A DNA stretch of 35,036 nt from an uncultured Saprospiraceae bacterium (GTDB lineage Bacteria; Bacteroidota; Bacteroidia; Chitinophagales; Saprospiraceae), in assembly GCA_934699305.1 (NCBI GenBank), contig CAKUWM010000005.1:1-35036 (forward strand). Direction: 5' to 3'. The translations under genes and the position numbers were made by a program. The notes beneath the pieces were generated by a model, which made no database searches, was not told the origin of the DNA, and saw only the letters and a program-made list of their open reading frames with translations. Below, in pieces: positions 24,516 to 31,989 of this stretch (position 1 is its first letter; each line of letters opens with the position of its first letter).

Positions 24516-25046
24516 ATGATGAAACAGCCAATAATTAGACAAGAAATCCCGGAAGACTTTACAGAAATTTACAATGTAAATCTAATCGCATTCGGGCAAG
24601 AGAACGAAGCAAAATTAGTGGACGCTTTAAGAAGAAACTTGACTGTTTTTATCCCTGAACTTTCACTTGTGGCAACCGACAATAACAAAATCGTTGGACA
24701 CATCCTGTTTACGAAAATCAAAATCATAGATGACATCGGCAACCAAAATGAAAGCTTAGGACTTGCACCAATGGCGGTTAGACCGGAATTTCAAAAAGGT
24801 AGAATTGGTGGACAACTCATTAGAAAAGGACTTCATATAGCTAAAGATTTAGGTTTTAAATCAGTCATTGTATTAGGACATGACAATTATTACCCAAAAT
24901 TCGGATTTGAACCCGCCGACAAATGGAATATTAAAGCACCGTTTGACGTCCCTTCAAATGTTTTTATGGCACTTGAATTAGAACAAGATGGACTTAAAAA
25001 TATATCAGGGACAGTCATATACCCGAAAGAATTTGAAACAGTATAA
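24516..25046 (+). CDS. GNAT family N-acetyltransferase (YhbS-like)
   Basis: This 176-aa protein has the GNAT fold. IRQEIPEDFTEIYNVN starts the first strand-helix unit, LSLVATDNNKIVGHILF is the central strand pair, and LGLAPMAVRPEFQKGRIGGQLIRKGL contains the acetyl-CoA pyrophosphate loop (Q/R-x-x-G-x-G/A type, here QKGRIGGQL). The NYYPKFGFEPA motif near the end is typical of the YhbS-like subgroup. The substrate is unknown. It sits just after the transposon-related debris and is surrounded by non-coding sequence; the 24299-24515 gap holds no supported gene. Either of two adjacent ATG codons could start it. Confidence 0.88.
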   Translation: MMKQPIIRQEIPEDFTEIYNVNLIAFGQENEAKLVDALRRNLTVFIPELSLVATDNNKIVGHILFTKIKIIDDIGNQNESLGLAPMAVRPEFQKGRIGGQLIRKGLHIAKDLGFKSVIVLGHDNYYPKFGFEPADKWNIKAPFDVPSNVFMALELEQDGLKNISGTVIYPKEFETV

Positions 25047-25076
25047 CACCAACTAATACCGAAAGGATATCCGTAA

Positions 25077-25097
25077 TAGACCAACTAAATTGGTCTA
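25077..25097. terminator. Small hairpin after the GNAT gene
   Basis: TAGACCAA (25077-25084) pairs with TTGGTCTA (25090-25097) across a 5-nt loop, 31 bp after the GNAT stop. An A-rich sequence follows instead of a T-run, so it may be a weak terminator or simply a 3' stabilising structure. Confidence 0.35.
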
Positions 25098-25130
25098 AAA
25101 TAAAATCAGTTTCGTATAACCTATTTTTTC

Positions 25131-25166
25131 CAAAAAAAATACCGTCTTGAATGCTCAGGACGGTAT
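25131..25166 (-). terminator. Rho-independent terminator of the ATP synthase operon
   Basis: A 12-bp stem (ATACCGTCTTGA with TCAGGACGGTAT, one G-T pair) and a 4-nt loop occupy 25139-25166. On the minus strand it is followed by eight T residues (25132-25139). It lies 21 bp after the atpG stop and is a strong intrinsic terminator. Confidence 0.9.
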
Positions 25167-25187
25167 CATTATTTCTATTACGATCGA

Positions 25188-26081
25188 TTAGCCATTCAAT
25201 GCTGCTGCACCGCCGACTATTTCAGAAAGTTCGTTGGTAATGGCCTCTTGACGAGCTTTGTTGTAATTAATTTTCAATTCTTTCAACAATGAATCCGCAT
25301 TTTCAGTGGCTTTGTCCATAGCCGTCATCCTCGCACCATGCTCTGACGCATTGGTATCGAGCAATGTCTTATGAAATTGAGTCTTTAAAATTATCGGTAT
25401 CAGATACTCCAATAAGCTTTTCTGATCCGGCTCGAAAATATAGTCTGCACGCTTTGTGTTGGCAGAGCGATCTACCGGCATCTTCTTTACCGGAAGAAAT
25501 TTCTCCGTCTTAAATACTTGTGTTCCGGCATTTTTAAACTTACTATATACAATTTCTATGGCATCATACTTACCTGCCACAAAGTCGTCCATCAACACAG
25601 AAGCAATAGGCGCAATGTTATTGAATGAAAGGTCGGCAAAAGCATTGACATAATCATTGATTACAGGAGCATTTTTATACACTCTTCTTACATAGTCATT
25701 CCCTTTTTTACCGATAGTAACAAAAGTTACATTATTGGCGGCATGAGCATCCGCATATTTTGTTTTTACCAATTCAGTTGCTGCCTTGCATATATTTGAG
25801 TTTAATGCACCTGCAAGACCTCTATTGGAGGTAATAATTACGATAGCTACATTCTTTACTTCCCGTTCGGTATTGAATGCAGATGAGTCGTCACCACTAA
25901 TATTTGACAGGATATTGGACAACATACCATTCAGTTTTTCACTATATGGTCTCAATTGAACGATAGCCTGTTGTGCACGGCGCAACTTAGCCGCAGATAC
26001 CATCTTCATGGCCTTGGTAATCTGCTGCGTAGAAACAACCGATTTTATCCGCTCTCTTACTTCTTTTAAATTAGCACCCAT
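25188..26081 (-). CDS. atpG: ATP synthase F1 subunit gamma
   Basis: This 297-aa protein is the central rotor shaft of F1. Both long helices are recognisable: N-terminal MGANLKEVRERIKSVVSTQQITKAMKMVSAAKLRRAQ and C-terminal EHGARMTAMDKATENADSLLKELKINYNKARQEAITNELSEIVGGAAAL. These form the antiparallel coiled coil inside the alpha3-beta3 ring. Length is normal. It is the last gene of the operon; a terminator-like hairpin separates it from atpA, 94 bp upstream, so its expression may be lowered relative to atpA. Confidence 0.97.
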   Translation of the reverse strand: MGANLKEVRERIKSVVSTQQITKAMKMVSAAKLRRAQQAIVQLRPYSEKLNGMLSNILSNISGDDSSAFNTEREVKNVAIVIITSNRGLAGALNSNICKAATELVKTKYADAHAANNVTFVTIGKKGNDYVRRVYKNAPVINDYVNAFADLSFNNIAPIASVLMDDFVAGKYDAIEIVYSKFKNAGTQVFKTEKFLPVKKMPVDRSANTKRADYIFEPDQKSLLEYLIPIILKTQFHKTLLDTNASEHGARMTAMDKATENADSLLKELKINYNKARQEAITNELSEIVGGAAALNG

Positions 26082-26106
26082 TAAAAAAGTGATATTTATA
26101 TTGAGG

Positions 26107-26145
26107 AAAAACCGGAAAGGAAGTAGATAAAAACTGCCTTTCCGG
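26107..26145 (-). terminator. Terminator-like hairpin between atpA and atpG
   Basis: CCGGAAAGG (26112-26120) and CCTTTCCGG (26137-26145) form a perfect 9-bp stem with a 16-nt loop. On the minus strand the stem is followed directly by TTTTT (26107-26111). It resembles an intrinsic terminator placed inside the operon and may act as a partial attenuator. Confidence 0.65.
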
Positions 26146-26175
26146 CTAATTCACTATGATTAAAATTTAAGCAAA

Positions 26176-27762
26176 TTAATTGGCAAATTGTTTAGCCAAT
26201 TCAGCTGCAACAGATTTCAATGTATTCAAATCCCCATCTTCCAACTTACCTGCTTTGAAATTCTTAAGCATATCCGGATGGTTTTTATCCAAAGTTGCAA
26301 AAAGGTTTTCTTCAAATTCCTTAACGCTGGACGGTTTAATATCCTTCAACAGGTTGTTGGTACCCAGATAGATGATAGCCACTTGTTTTTCAACAGAAAC
26401 AGGTGAATACTGTGACTGCTTTAGGACTTCCACGTTGCGTACACCTTTATCCAATACCGCTTTGGTTGCTGCATCCAAGTCGGAACCGAATTTAGCAAAT
26501 GCTTCCAATTCTCGGTATTGTGCTTGGTCAAGCTTCAAGGTACCGGATACTTTTTTCATGGACTTTATCTGAGCATTACCACCCACACGGCTTACGGAGA
26601 TACCTACGTTGATAGCCGGTCTAATACCTGCGTTGAATAAGTTGGATTCAAGGAATATCTGACCGTCTGTGATAGATATCACATTGGTCGGAATGTATGC
26701 AGATACGTCACCCGCTTGTGTCTCAATGATAGGTAAAGCCGTCAAAGATCCACCACCTCTCACCAATCCCGAATTCTTTAATGACTCAGGAAGGTCATTC
26801 ATATTCTGCGCGATAGCATCATTGCTGATGACCTTTGCTGCACGCTCCAATAAACGGCTGTGCAAATAGAATACATCACCCGGATAAGCTTCACGTCCCG
26901 GTGGTCTTCTCAACAAAAGAGACACCTCACGGTAAGCTACTGCTTGTTTTGACAAGTCGTCATAGATAATCAGTGCAGGGCGTCCTGTATCTCTGAAAAA
27001 CTCTCCAATGGCAGCACCCGCAAATGGAGCATAGAACTGCAAAGGAGCAGGATCAGAAGCCGAAGCTGATACAATAGTTGTATATGCCATAGCTCCATTT
27101 TCTTCAAGCACTTTCGCTACCTGAGCAACAGTGGATGCTTTCTGGCCACAAGCTACATAGATACAATATACGGTTTCACCTCTTTCGTGAAATTCTTTTT
27201 GATTGATGATGGTATCAATGGCAATCGCTGTTTTTCCAATCTGGCGGTCACCGATAATCAATTCACGCTGACCTCGACCGATAGGAATCATGGCGTCAAT
27301 GGCTTTGATACCCGTCTGCAATGGCTCTGTTACGGGCTGCCTGAAGATAACACCGGGAGCCTTACGTTCCAGCGGCATCTCATACTTAGCACCCTGAATA
27401 TCACCTTTACCGTCAATAGCCTGTCCCAGAGGGTTTACTACACGGCCGAGAAATCCTTCTCCTACTTCAATAGAGGCAATTGTATTGGTTCTTTTCACCT
27501 TAGACCCTTCCTTTAAGTTGTCAGAAGGTCCTAAAAGCACGACACCCACGTTGTCTTCTTCAAGGTTCAATACAATGGCTTGAACTCCGGTTTCAAACTC
27601 CACCAATTCACCGGCTTTTGCATTGGTTAGGCCATAAACACGTGCGATACCGTCACCTACGGAGAGGATGGTACCTACTTCTTCCAGTTCAGCTTCGGTA
27701 TGGAAGCCGGAAAGTTGTTGTTTGAGTATGGCTGAGATTTCATCAGGTTTAACATTAACCAT
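26176..27762 (-). CDS. atpA: ATP synthase F1 subunit alpha
   Basis: The 528-aa non-catalytic nucleotide-binding subunit. Walker A is GDRQIGKT (171-178) and the Arg finger is Arg392 in SVSRVGG. The N-terminal beta-barrel (TILSVGDGIARVYGL) and the segment PGREAYPGDVFYLHSRLLERAAK are typical. A stretch of about 15 residues (about 314-336, DAIAQNMNDLPESLKNSG) enlarges the central domain compared with E. coli and is usual in Bacteroidota. The gene follows atpH by 23 bp. The beta subunit gene is not adjacent. Confidence 0.98.
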   Translation of the reverse strand: MVNVKPDEISAILKQQLSGFHTEAELEEVGTILSVGDGIARVYGLTNAKAGELVEFETGVQAIVLNLEEDNVGVVLLGPSDNLKEGSKVKRTNTIASIEVGEGFLGRVVNPLGQAIDGKGDIQGAKYEMPLERKAPGVIFRQPVTEPLQTGIKAIDAMIPIGRGQRELIIGDRQIGKTAIAIDTIINQKEFHERGETVYCIYVACGQKASTVAQVAKVLEENGAMAYTTIVSASASDPAPLQFYAPFAGAAIGEFFRDTGRPALIIYDDLSKQAVAYREVSLLLRRPPGREAYPGDVFYLHSRLLERAAKVISNDAIAQNMNDLPESLKNSGLVRGGGSLTALPIIETQAGDVSAYIPTNVISITDGQIFLESNLFNAGIRPAINVGISVSRVGGNAQIKSMKKVSGTLKLDQAQYRELEAFAKFGSDLDAATKAVLDKGVRNVEVLKQSQYSPVSVEKQVAIIYLGTNNLLKDIKPSSVKEFEENLFATLDKNHPDMLKNFKAGKLEDGDLNTLKSVAAELAKQFAN

Positions 27763-27785
27763 AGCTATATTTAATTTTAATGTTT

Positions 27786-28331
27786 TTATGAATTATGGGA
27801 AAATGATTGTTTTAACTTAGTAAGCTGGTAAGCTACACTGCTGTCATATAAATTGTCGCCAAATTGTATGATAAATCCACCTATAATAGTCGGATCGATG
27901 TGTGTATCCAACTGAATAGTCTTGTCAGTACCTATCAACTCTTTCACTTTGGACAAAATCTGATCGGTTGTTGTCCGATCGAGAGCCGTTGCTGACGTGA
28001 CCTTTACCAGTGCGATATTGAAGTGTTCATTATACTGTAGATTAAATTCATCGGCAATATCTACGAGAAGGGGCTCTCTGCCTTTGCGTATGGTCAATTC
28101 AAAAAAGGACATAGTCAAAGTATCGAGTTTGCCTTCAAATACTGCTTTGAGGGCTGATATCTTCTTGGTTGGATATATGATTGGGCTTTTGAGCAAGAGG
28201 TAAAGATCCCTGCTCTTTAACGCTTCCTTGAAGTTAGCCATATCTCCTTTAACCACCTCCGTCTTCCCCTGCTCAATAGCGAGGTCAAGAAGGGATTTGG
28301 CGTAGCGCGATGCGACTTGTGATACAGACAT
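27786..28331 (-). CDS. atpH: ATP synthase F1 subunit delta
   Basis: The 181-aa peripheral-stalk subunit links F1 to the b dimer. The N-terminal helical domain starts SQVASRYAKSLLDLAIEQGK and the C-terminal part ends with the family signature DPTIIGGFIIQFGDNLYDSSVAYQLTKLKQ. Position between atpF and atpA is the standard order. Gap to atpF is 32 bp. Confidence 0.96.
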   Translation of the reverse strand: MSVSQVASRYAKSLLDLAIEQGKTEVVKGDMANFKEALKSRDLYLLLKSPIIYPTKKISALKAVFEGKLDTLTMSFFELTIRKGREPLLVDIADEFNLQYNEHFNIALVKVTSATALDRTTTDQILSKVKELIGTDKTIQLDTHIDPTIIGGFIIQFGDNLYDSSVAYQLTKLKQSFSHNS

Positions 28332-28363
28332 TTATCTTAATTTTCTAAATGAAAAAGAATGTA

Positions 28364-28876
28364 TTAGTTTAATTTCATTTCATTGACTAAAGACTGTGCC
28401 AATTCAATCTGAGCAGGATCGTTGCTCAATTGTTTTTTGATAACCGTCTCTGCAACCTGAACCGCCAATAGACCTGCCTGATTTTTCACTTCGGCAATGG
28501 CTTGTTTTTTCTGATTTTCTATTTCCAGATTAGCATTGGCAAGGATTCTTCCTGTCTCTTCTTTGGCTTTGTTTTTAGCTTCAGAAATGATCTGAGAGGC
28601 TTGATCTTTGGCATCCCGAAGCAAAGCAGCACGTTCTTCACGAGCTTGTACGAGCAATTGCTCATTTTCTGACTTCAGATTGTTCATTTCTTCTCTGGCA
28701 ATATCGGCTTGAGCCAGCGCATCATTGATGGAGTCTTCTCTCTCTTTGAGGGCTTTAGCGATAGGGTTGATAGCTTTTTTACCTAAAAACCACCACAAGC
28801 TGACAAATATAATTACCGTCCAAAAAAACAGACCGAAATCGGGCTTGATGACATTAAATTCGGCTAATAATACCAT
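28364..28876 (-). CDS. atpF: ATP synthase F0 subunit b
   Basis: The 170-aa subunit has one N-terminal membrane helix (about residues 12-30, DFGLFFWTVIIFVSLWWFL) followed by a long charged helix suited to the b-dimer stator. The region with AKALKEREDSINDALAQADIAREEMNN is a typical b-subunit opening after the membrane helix. It lies between atpE and atpH; a hairpin with a U-tract separates it from atpE. Confidence 0.95.
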   Translation of the reverse strand: MVLLAEFNVIKPDFGLFFWTVIIFVSLWWFLGKKAINPIAKALKEREDSINDALAQADIAREEMNNLKSENEQLLVQAREERAALLRDAKDQASQIISEAKNKAKEETGRILANANLEIENQKKQAIAEVKNQAGLLAVQVAETVIKKQLSNDPAQIELAQSLVNEMKLN

Positions 28877-28910
28877 AATATATAATTAATTGAATAATTT
28901 TTCTAAAAAA

Positions 28911-28944
28911 GCCCGATGATCAACCAATCGTTTACGCATCGGGC
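28911..28944 (-). terminator. Terminator-like hairpin between atpE and atpF
   Basis: GCCCGATG (28911-28918) pairs with CATCGGGC (28937-28944). On the minus strand six T residues follow the stem. It lies 7 bp after the atpE stop and could terminate part of transcription or protect atpE mRNA ends, favouring high c-subunit synthesis. Confidence 0.65.
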
Positions 28945-28951
28945 ACACATT

Positions 28952-29158
28952 TTACTTCTGACCTGCAGTCAACAATGCAACAACCACTGCAAATAGTGCA
29001 ACCGCTTCAACGAAAGCCGCTACAATCAACATGTTGTTACGAATGTCACCGACAGCTTCCGGCTGGCGTGCTATCGCTTCCATACCTTTACCACCGATAA
29101 AACCAATACCGATACCGGCACCGATTGCTGCTAATCCCGCTCCAATTCCTGCGTACAT
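28952..29158 (-). CDS. atpE: ATP synthase F0 subunit c
   Basis: The 68-aa, two-helix ring subunit. Helix 1 carries the glycine-rich GAGIGIGFIGGKG pattern, the polar loop is ARQPEA, and helix 2 holds the ion-binding carboxylate Glu51 in FVEAVALFAVVV. Residues after Glu51 (Ala-Val) lack the Ser/Thr ligands of Na+-type rings, so proton coupling is expected. It is encoded between atpB and atpF. Confidence 0.96.
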   Translation of the reverse strand: MYAGIGAGLAAIGAGIGIGFIGGKGMEAIARQPEAVGDIRNNMLIVAAFVEAVALFAVVVALLTAGQK

Positions 29159-29256
29159 AGTCTAAATTTATTTAATTATGTTAAAATTCTGTTTTTCAAA
29201 ACTCGCCGACTTTCCGGCAATATACATTTCGAAACTTTTTCCGAAATCTTTTTCTT

Positions 29257-30489
29257 TTAATGGTGCGCCTCTTCTGTAGCCGCTCCGATATAGGATGCTG
29301 ACAAAATAGTAAATATAAACGCCTGAATCAGCGCCACTACAAATTCTATCAGGTTCATAAACAACGTAAATGGTACTGCTAAGGCAGCTCCAGCCGTTGC
29401 CCCTCCTATGCTCTCACCCACATTTCCAAATACAAATATCAATCCCACCAAACTCATTATTATGATGTGACCGGCTGTGATATTGGCAAAAAGTCGTATC
29501 ATCAATGAAAATGGCTTGATAAATATGCCCAAAAACTCGATGGGCGCCAAAAATATTTTCATCGGCACCGGCACACCCGGCATCCAGAAAATATGCTTCC
29601 AATAGTTGCCATTGCCCTGGATATTGGTAATCAAAAAAGTTACGATAGCCAAGCCCATGGTGATGGCTAAGTTACCTGTTATATTGGCACTGAATGGGAA
29701 AAACGGTATTAGTCCCATCAAATTACACGTCAAAATAAAAAAGAAGTTGACCAATAAAAATGGTAGATACTTCTGATAGCGATCGCCCAACATTGGTTTA
29801 GCTACCTCGTCAATGATAAAGTTGATGATGATCTCCATCAGGTTCTGGAATCCGGATGGCGCTTTGCGTCCACGGTTTTTGTACCCCTTAGCTACTGATA
29901 AAAAGACAAACAACAACAATGCCGCCGCTAACAACATGGAAAATACATTCTTTGAAATGGAAAAATCAAAAAATGATGTAAAGCCCAGCATAGAAGAAGC
30001 TTTCTCCAACTGATATTCTTTCCCTTCGTGTGTAAGGATTGCTATTTCTTCTCCATCCACTTTCTTATGGTCGATGTAACCTATCTCCACCTCACCTCCC
30101 GGGAAACCAGATGGCAACCGCTTGATGATCCCCTCATCCATGGCATAACGATTAACAGTCTTATGACCATGATCCATTTTCGAACTCATAAAAAAGGTAA
30201 ATCCGTCTTCCTTAGAATACAAAATACAAGGAAGCGGAATCGAAACATGACCAAAGAGGTGAAACTCATTGGAATTGTTAATATGGTTAAATATCATGTT
30301 CTCCATATTAAATTCCTTGGCAGGAGCATGCTCTTCAACACCTTCTGCACTCATCTCCATTGGATGATCATGCGCCGTTTCCTGCGCTTGTGACAGGACG
30401 GGAACCAAACACATGGAAAAAAGTAATGGAAAAAACAGTTTCAATGCCACTGAAAAACGGATATTATGAAATGCGTACAACTTGGTCAT
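29257..30489 (-). CDS. atpB: ATP synthase F0 subunit a with long N-terminal domain
   Basis: This 410-aa subunit is much longer than the E. coli protein (about 270 aa). A signal-like segment (about 12-35) is followed by roughly 140 residues of soluble, His/Glu-containing sequence before the first membrane helix near residue 180, a layout found in Bacteroidota. The membrane part has the essential Arg332 in SLMIRLFANITAGH and ends with FILSASYIGAATEEAHH-type sequence. It forms the proton half-channels against the c-ring. It is the first gene of the operon and has a well-formed promoter and a leader hairpin upstream; atpI is not evident. Confidence 0.96.
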   Translation of the reverse strand: MTKLYAFHNIRFSVALKLFFPLLFSMCLVPVLSQAQETAHDHPMEMSAEGVEEHAPAKEFNMENMIFNHINNSNEFHLFGHVSIPLPCILYSKEDGFTFFMSSKMDHGHKTVNRYAMDEGIIKRLPSGFPGGEVEIGYIDHKKVDGEEIAILTHEGKEYQLEKASSMLGFTSFFDFSISKNVFSMLLAAALLLFVFLSVAKGYKNRGRKAPSGFQNLMEIIINFIIDEVAKPMLGDRYQKYLPFLLVNFFFILTCNLMGLIPFFPFSANITGNLAITMGLAIVTFLITNIQGNGNYWKHIFWMPGVPVPMKIFLAPIEFLGIFIKPFSLMIRLFANITAGHIIIMSLVGLIFVFGNVGESIGGATAGAALAVPFTLFMNLIEFVVALIQAFIFTILSASYIGAATEEAHH

Positions 30490-30506
30490 ATCTGTTAAAT
30501 TGCTTG

Positions 30507-30529
30507 ACCTGTATGAGTTTTATACAGGT
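30507..30529. promoter_or_regulatory. Hairpin in the atpB leader
   Basis: ACCTGTAT (30507-30514) and ATACAGGT (30522-30529) form a perfect 8-bp stem with a 7-nt loop, between the candidate promoter and the atpB start. It would be in the 5' leader of the atp mRNA and might affect stability or translation. Confidence 0.4.
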
Positions 30530-30545
30530 TTTTCAAAATTCGGCA

Positions 30546-30576
30546 CAAAGGTAAGTTTTGGCTTCCATATAACCAA
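30546..30576 (-). promoter_or_regulatory. Candidate promoter of the ATP synthase operon
   Basis: On the minus strand, TTG (30574-30576) is followed after 20 bp by TACCTTTG (30546-30553), an exact match to the Bacteroidota -33/-7 promoter and its spacing. It predicts a leader of about 50 nt before the atpB ATG at 30489. Confidence 0.65.
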
Positions 30577-30945
30577 GCATTTTTTTATGCTTTAAAAAGA
30601 ATATCAGTAGATTATATTTAATATCTGACAACTCTAATTCGTTATCTAAACCAAAATCCTTTCAATATGCAATAATAACGCTATCTGTGACAAATACCAA
30701 TTTAATCTTACAACTTAAATTTATTTTTAGTGGAATCTAAAATTTTATTAAAAACTAAAAAAATCTAAACAGCTTACTCCCATATTCAACAGTAAAGATT
30801 TTGAAAAACCGTATAGAACTGATCATGAGGGCAATTTAGATGTACAAATAATTTAAATTGTCCCTTTAAACTGTTGATTACGTGTCACATATCGATTCCG
30901 CAGCCTTCTAATGTCGAATTTGGGTCTATGACAAATAACCGTCGT

Positions 30946-30973
30946 AAAAAAAAGTCGCCTTTGCGTCCGACTT
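30946..30973 (-). terminator. Orphan terminator-like hairpin
   Basis: AAGTCG (30952-30957) and CGACTT (30968-30973) form a short stem; on the minus strand it is followed by a run of eight T. No minus-strand gene ends here, so it may terminate an unannotated antisense or small RNA, or be left over from a lost gene. Confidence 0.3.
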
Positions 30974-31094
30974 CTTAATCTTTCAGTACATTTAAAACAC
31001 AAATTGACCCTTTCTCACATAGCTCAAACGCCTCAAAAACAAGGACTTCTTGTAAATACTTGAATAAAATCAATACAAGGCGGCTAATTTTTCG

Positions 31095-31102
31095 TACCTT
31101 TG
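31095..31102 (+). promoter_or_regulatory. Candidate -7 element for the glycogen-synthase-like/glmS operon
   Basis: TACCTTTG matches TAnnTTTG exactly and lies 47 bp before the ATG at 31150. A TTG at the correct -33 distance is not present, so the match is partial. Confidence 0.45.
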
Positions 31103-31149
31103 CGGTCATTTCAATAAAATACGAATTTTATTCAAAGTAAAATTAGCTT

Positions 31150-31962
31150 ATGTCTAAGAAAAAAGTACTTATCGTTACAGAAGAACTGTCACCCTATACC
31201 TTCGAAAACGATATTGCCAATTTAATAGGGAAATTGCCGCAGACTATACACGATGCAGGTATGGAAGTTAGAATCCTGATGCCTCGCTTCGGCATTATCA
31301 ACGAAAGACGTCACCGCTTACACGAAGTTGTTAGATTGTCCGGCATGAATATCATCATTGACGACGACGACTATCCTTTGATTATTAAGGTAGCTTCACT
31401 GCCGGGCATGCGCCTACAGGTATATTTTCTGGACAATGAGGAGTTTTTCAAGAGAAAAGCTATGTTTCACGATGAAGATGGCCAACCCTTTGAAGATAAT
31501 GAAGATCGTATGGTTTTCTTCTGCAAAGGCGTCATTGAGACTATCCGTAAATTTGGCTGGCCGGCAGACTACATCCACTGCCTCGGCTGGATGACAGCCC
31601 TCATCCCCTTTTATCTTAAAACAGCCTATAAAAACGACCCCATCCTCAATAAATTTAAAATTATTTACACCCCATACAAAGAAGATATCTCCGGCTTTTT
31701 TACACCAAAATTTGCTACCAAAGCATCTATCAATAACTTAAAGCCGGAAGACCTCAAACCATTTATAAAAAATAATCAAGTCACACTAATTGAAAGCGCT
31801 TTAGCGTTTACCGATGGTGTCATCGTGGGAAGTGAGGAAATGGATGAATCCATAACCAAAGCACTCAAAAAACTAAAAGGCATACCGGTTCTGGACTATG
31901 TGGATCAAGAAAATATGAAAAAAGAGTATATCGATTTTTACCAAAAACTGATCAACGAATAA
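31150..31962 (+). CDS. Glycogen/starch synthase-like protein (N-terminal GT5 domain only)
   Basis: This 270-aa protein aligns in pattern to the N-terminal domain of glycogen synthase (GlgA): KVLIVTEELSPY, then GMEVRILMPRFGIINERRHRLHEV, LQVYFLDNEEFFKRKAMF, and the DYIHCLGWMTALIPFYLKT segment, equivalent to the H-D-W-x-(S/T) region. The C-terminal GT1-type domain of GlgA (normally another 200 or more residues) is absent. The KxGGL motif that binds ADP-glucose is replaced by YTFENDIANL (residues 16-25). Catalysis as a glycogen synthase is therefore doubtful; a sensor or scaffold role is possible. It heads an operon with a DUF4270 lipoprotein and glmS, a neighbourhood I recognise from other Bacteroidota. 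Confidence 0.8.
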   Translation: MSKKKVLIVTEELSPYTFENDIANLIGKLPQTIHDAGMEVRILMPRFGIINERRHRLHEVVRLSGMNIIIDDDDYPLIIKVASLPGMRLQVYFLDNEEFFKRKAMFHDEDGQPFEDNEDRMVFFCKGVIETIRKFGWPADYIHCLGWMTALIPFYLKTAYKNDPILNKFKIIYTPYKEDISGFFTPKFATKASINNLKPEDLKPFIKNNQVTLIESALAFTDGVIVGSEEMDESITKALKKLKGIPVLDYVDQENMKKEYIDFYQKLINE

Positions 31963-31989
31963 CCCATCATTAACCTTTAAATCTGACTT

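Larger units (their letters stand above)
30490..31149. other. Divergent intergenic region, about 660 bp
   Basis: This region lies between atpB and the glycogen-synthase-like gene. It contains both promoters and the hairpins listed. The AT-rich centre (about 30590-30940) holds no open frame of note and no recognisable RNA gene. Confidence 0.6.

Noticed and set aside
25047..25100. Integron attC-like site after the GNAT gene
   Set aside because: The small hairpin lacks paired core-site sequences (GTTRRRY/RYYYAAC) and the extrahelical-base layout of attC.
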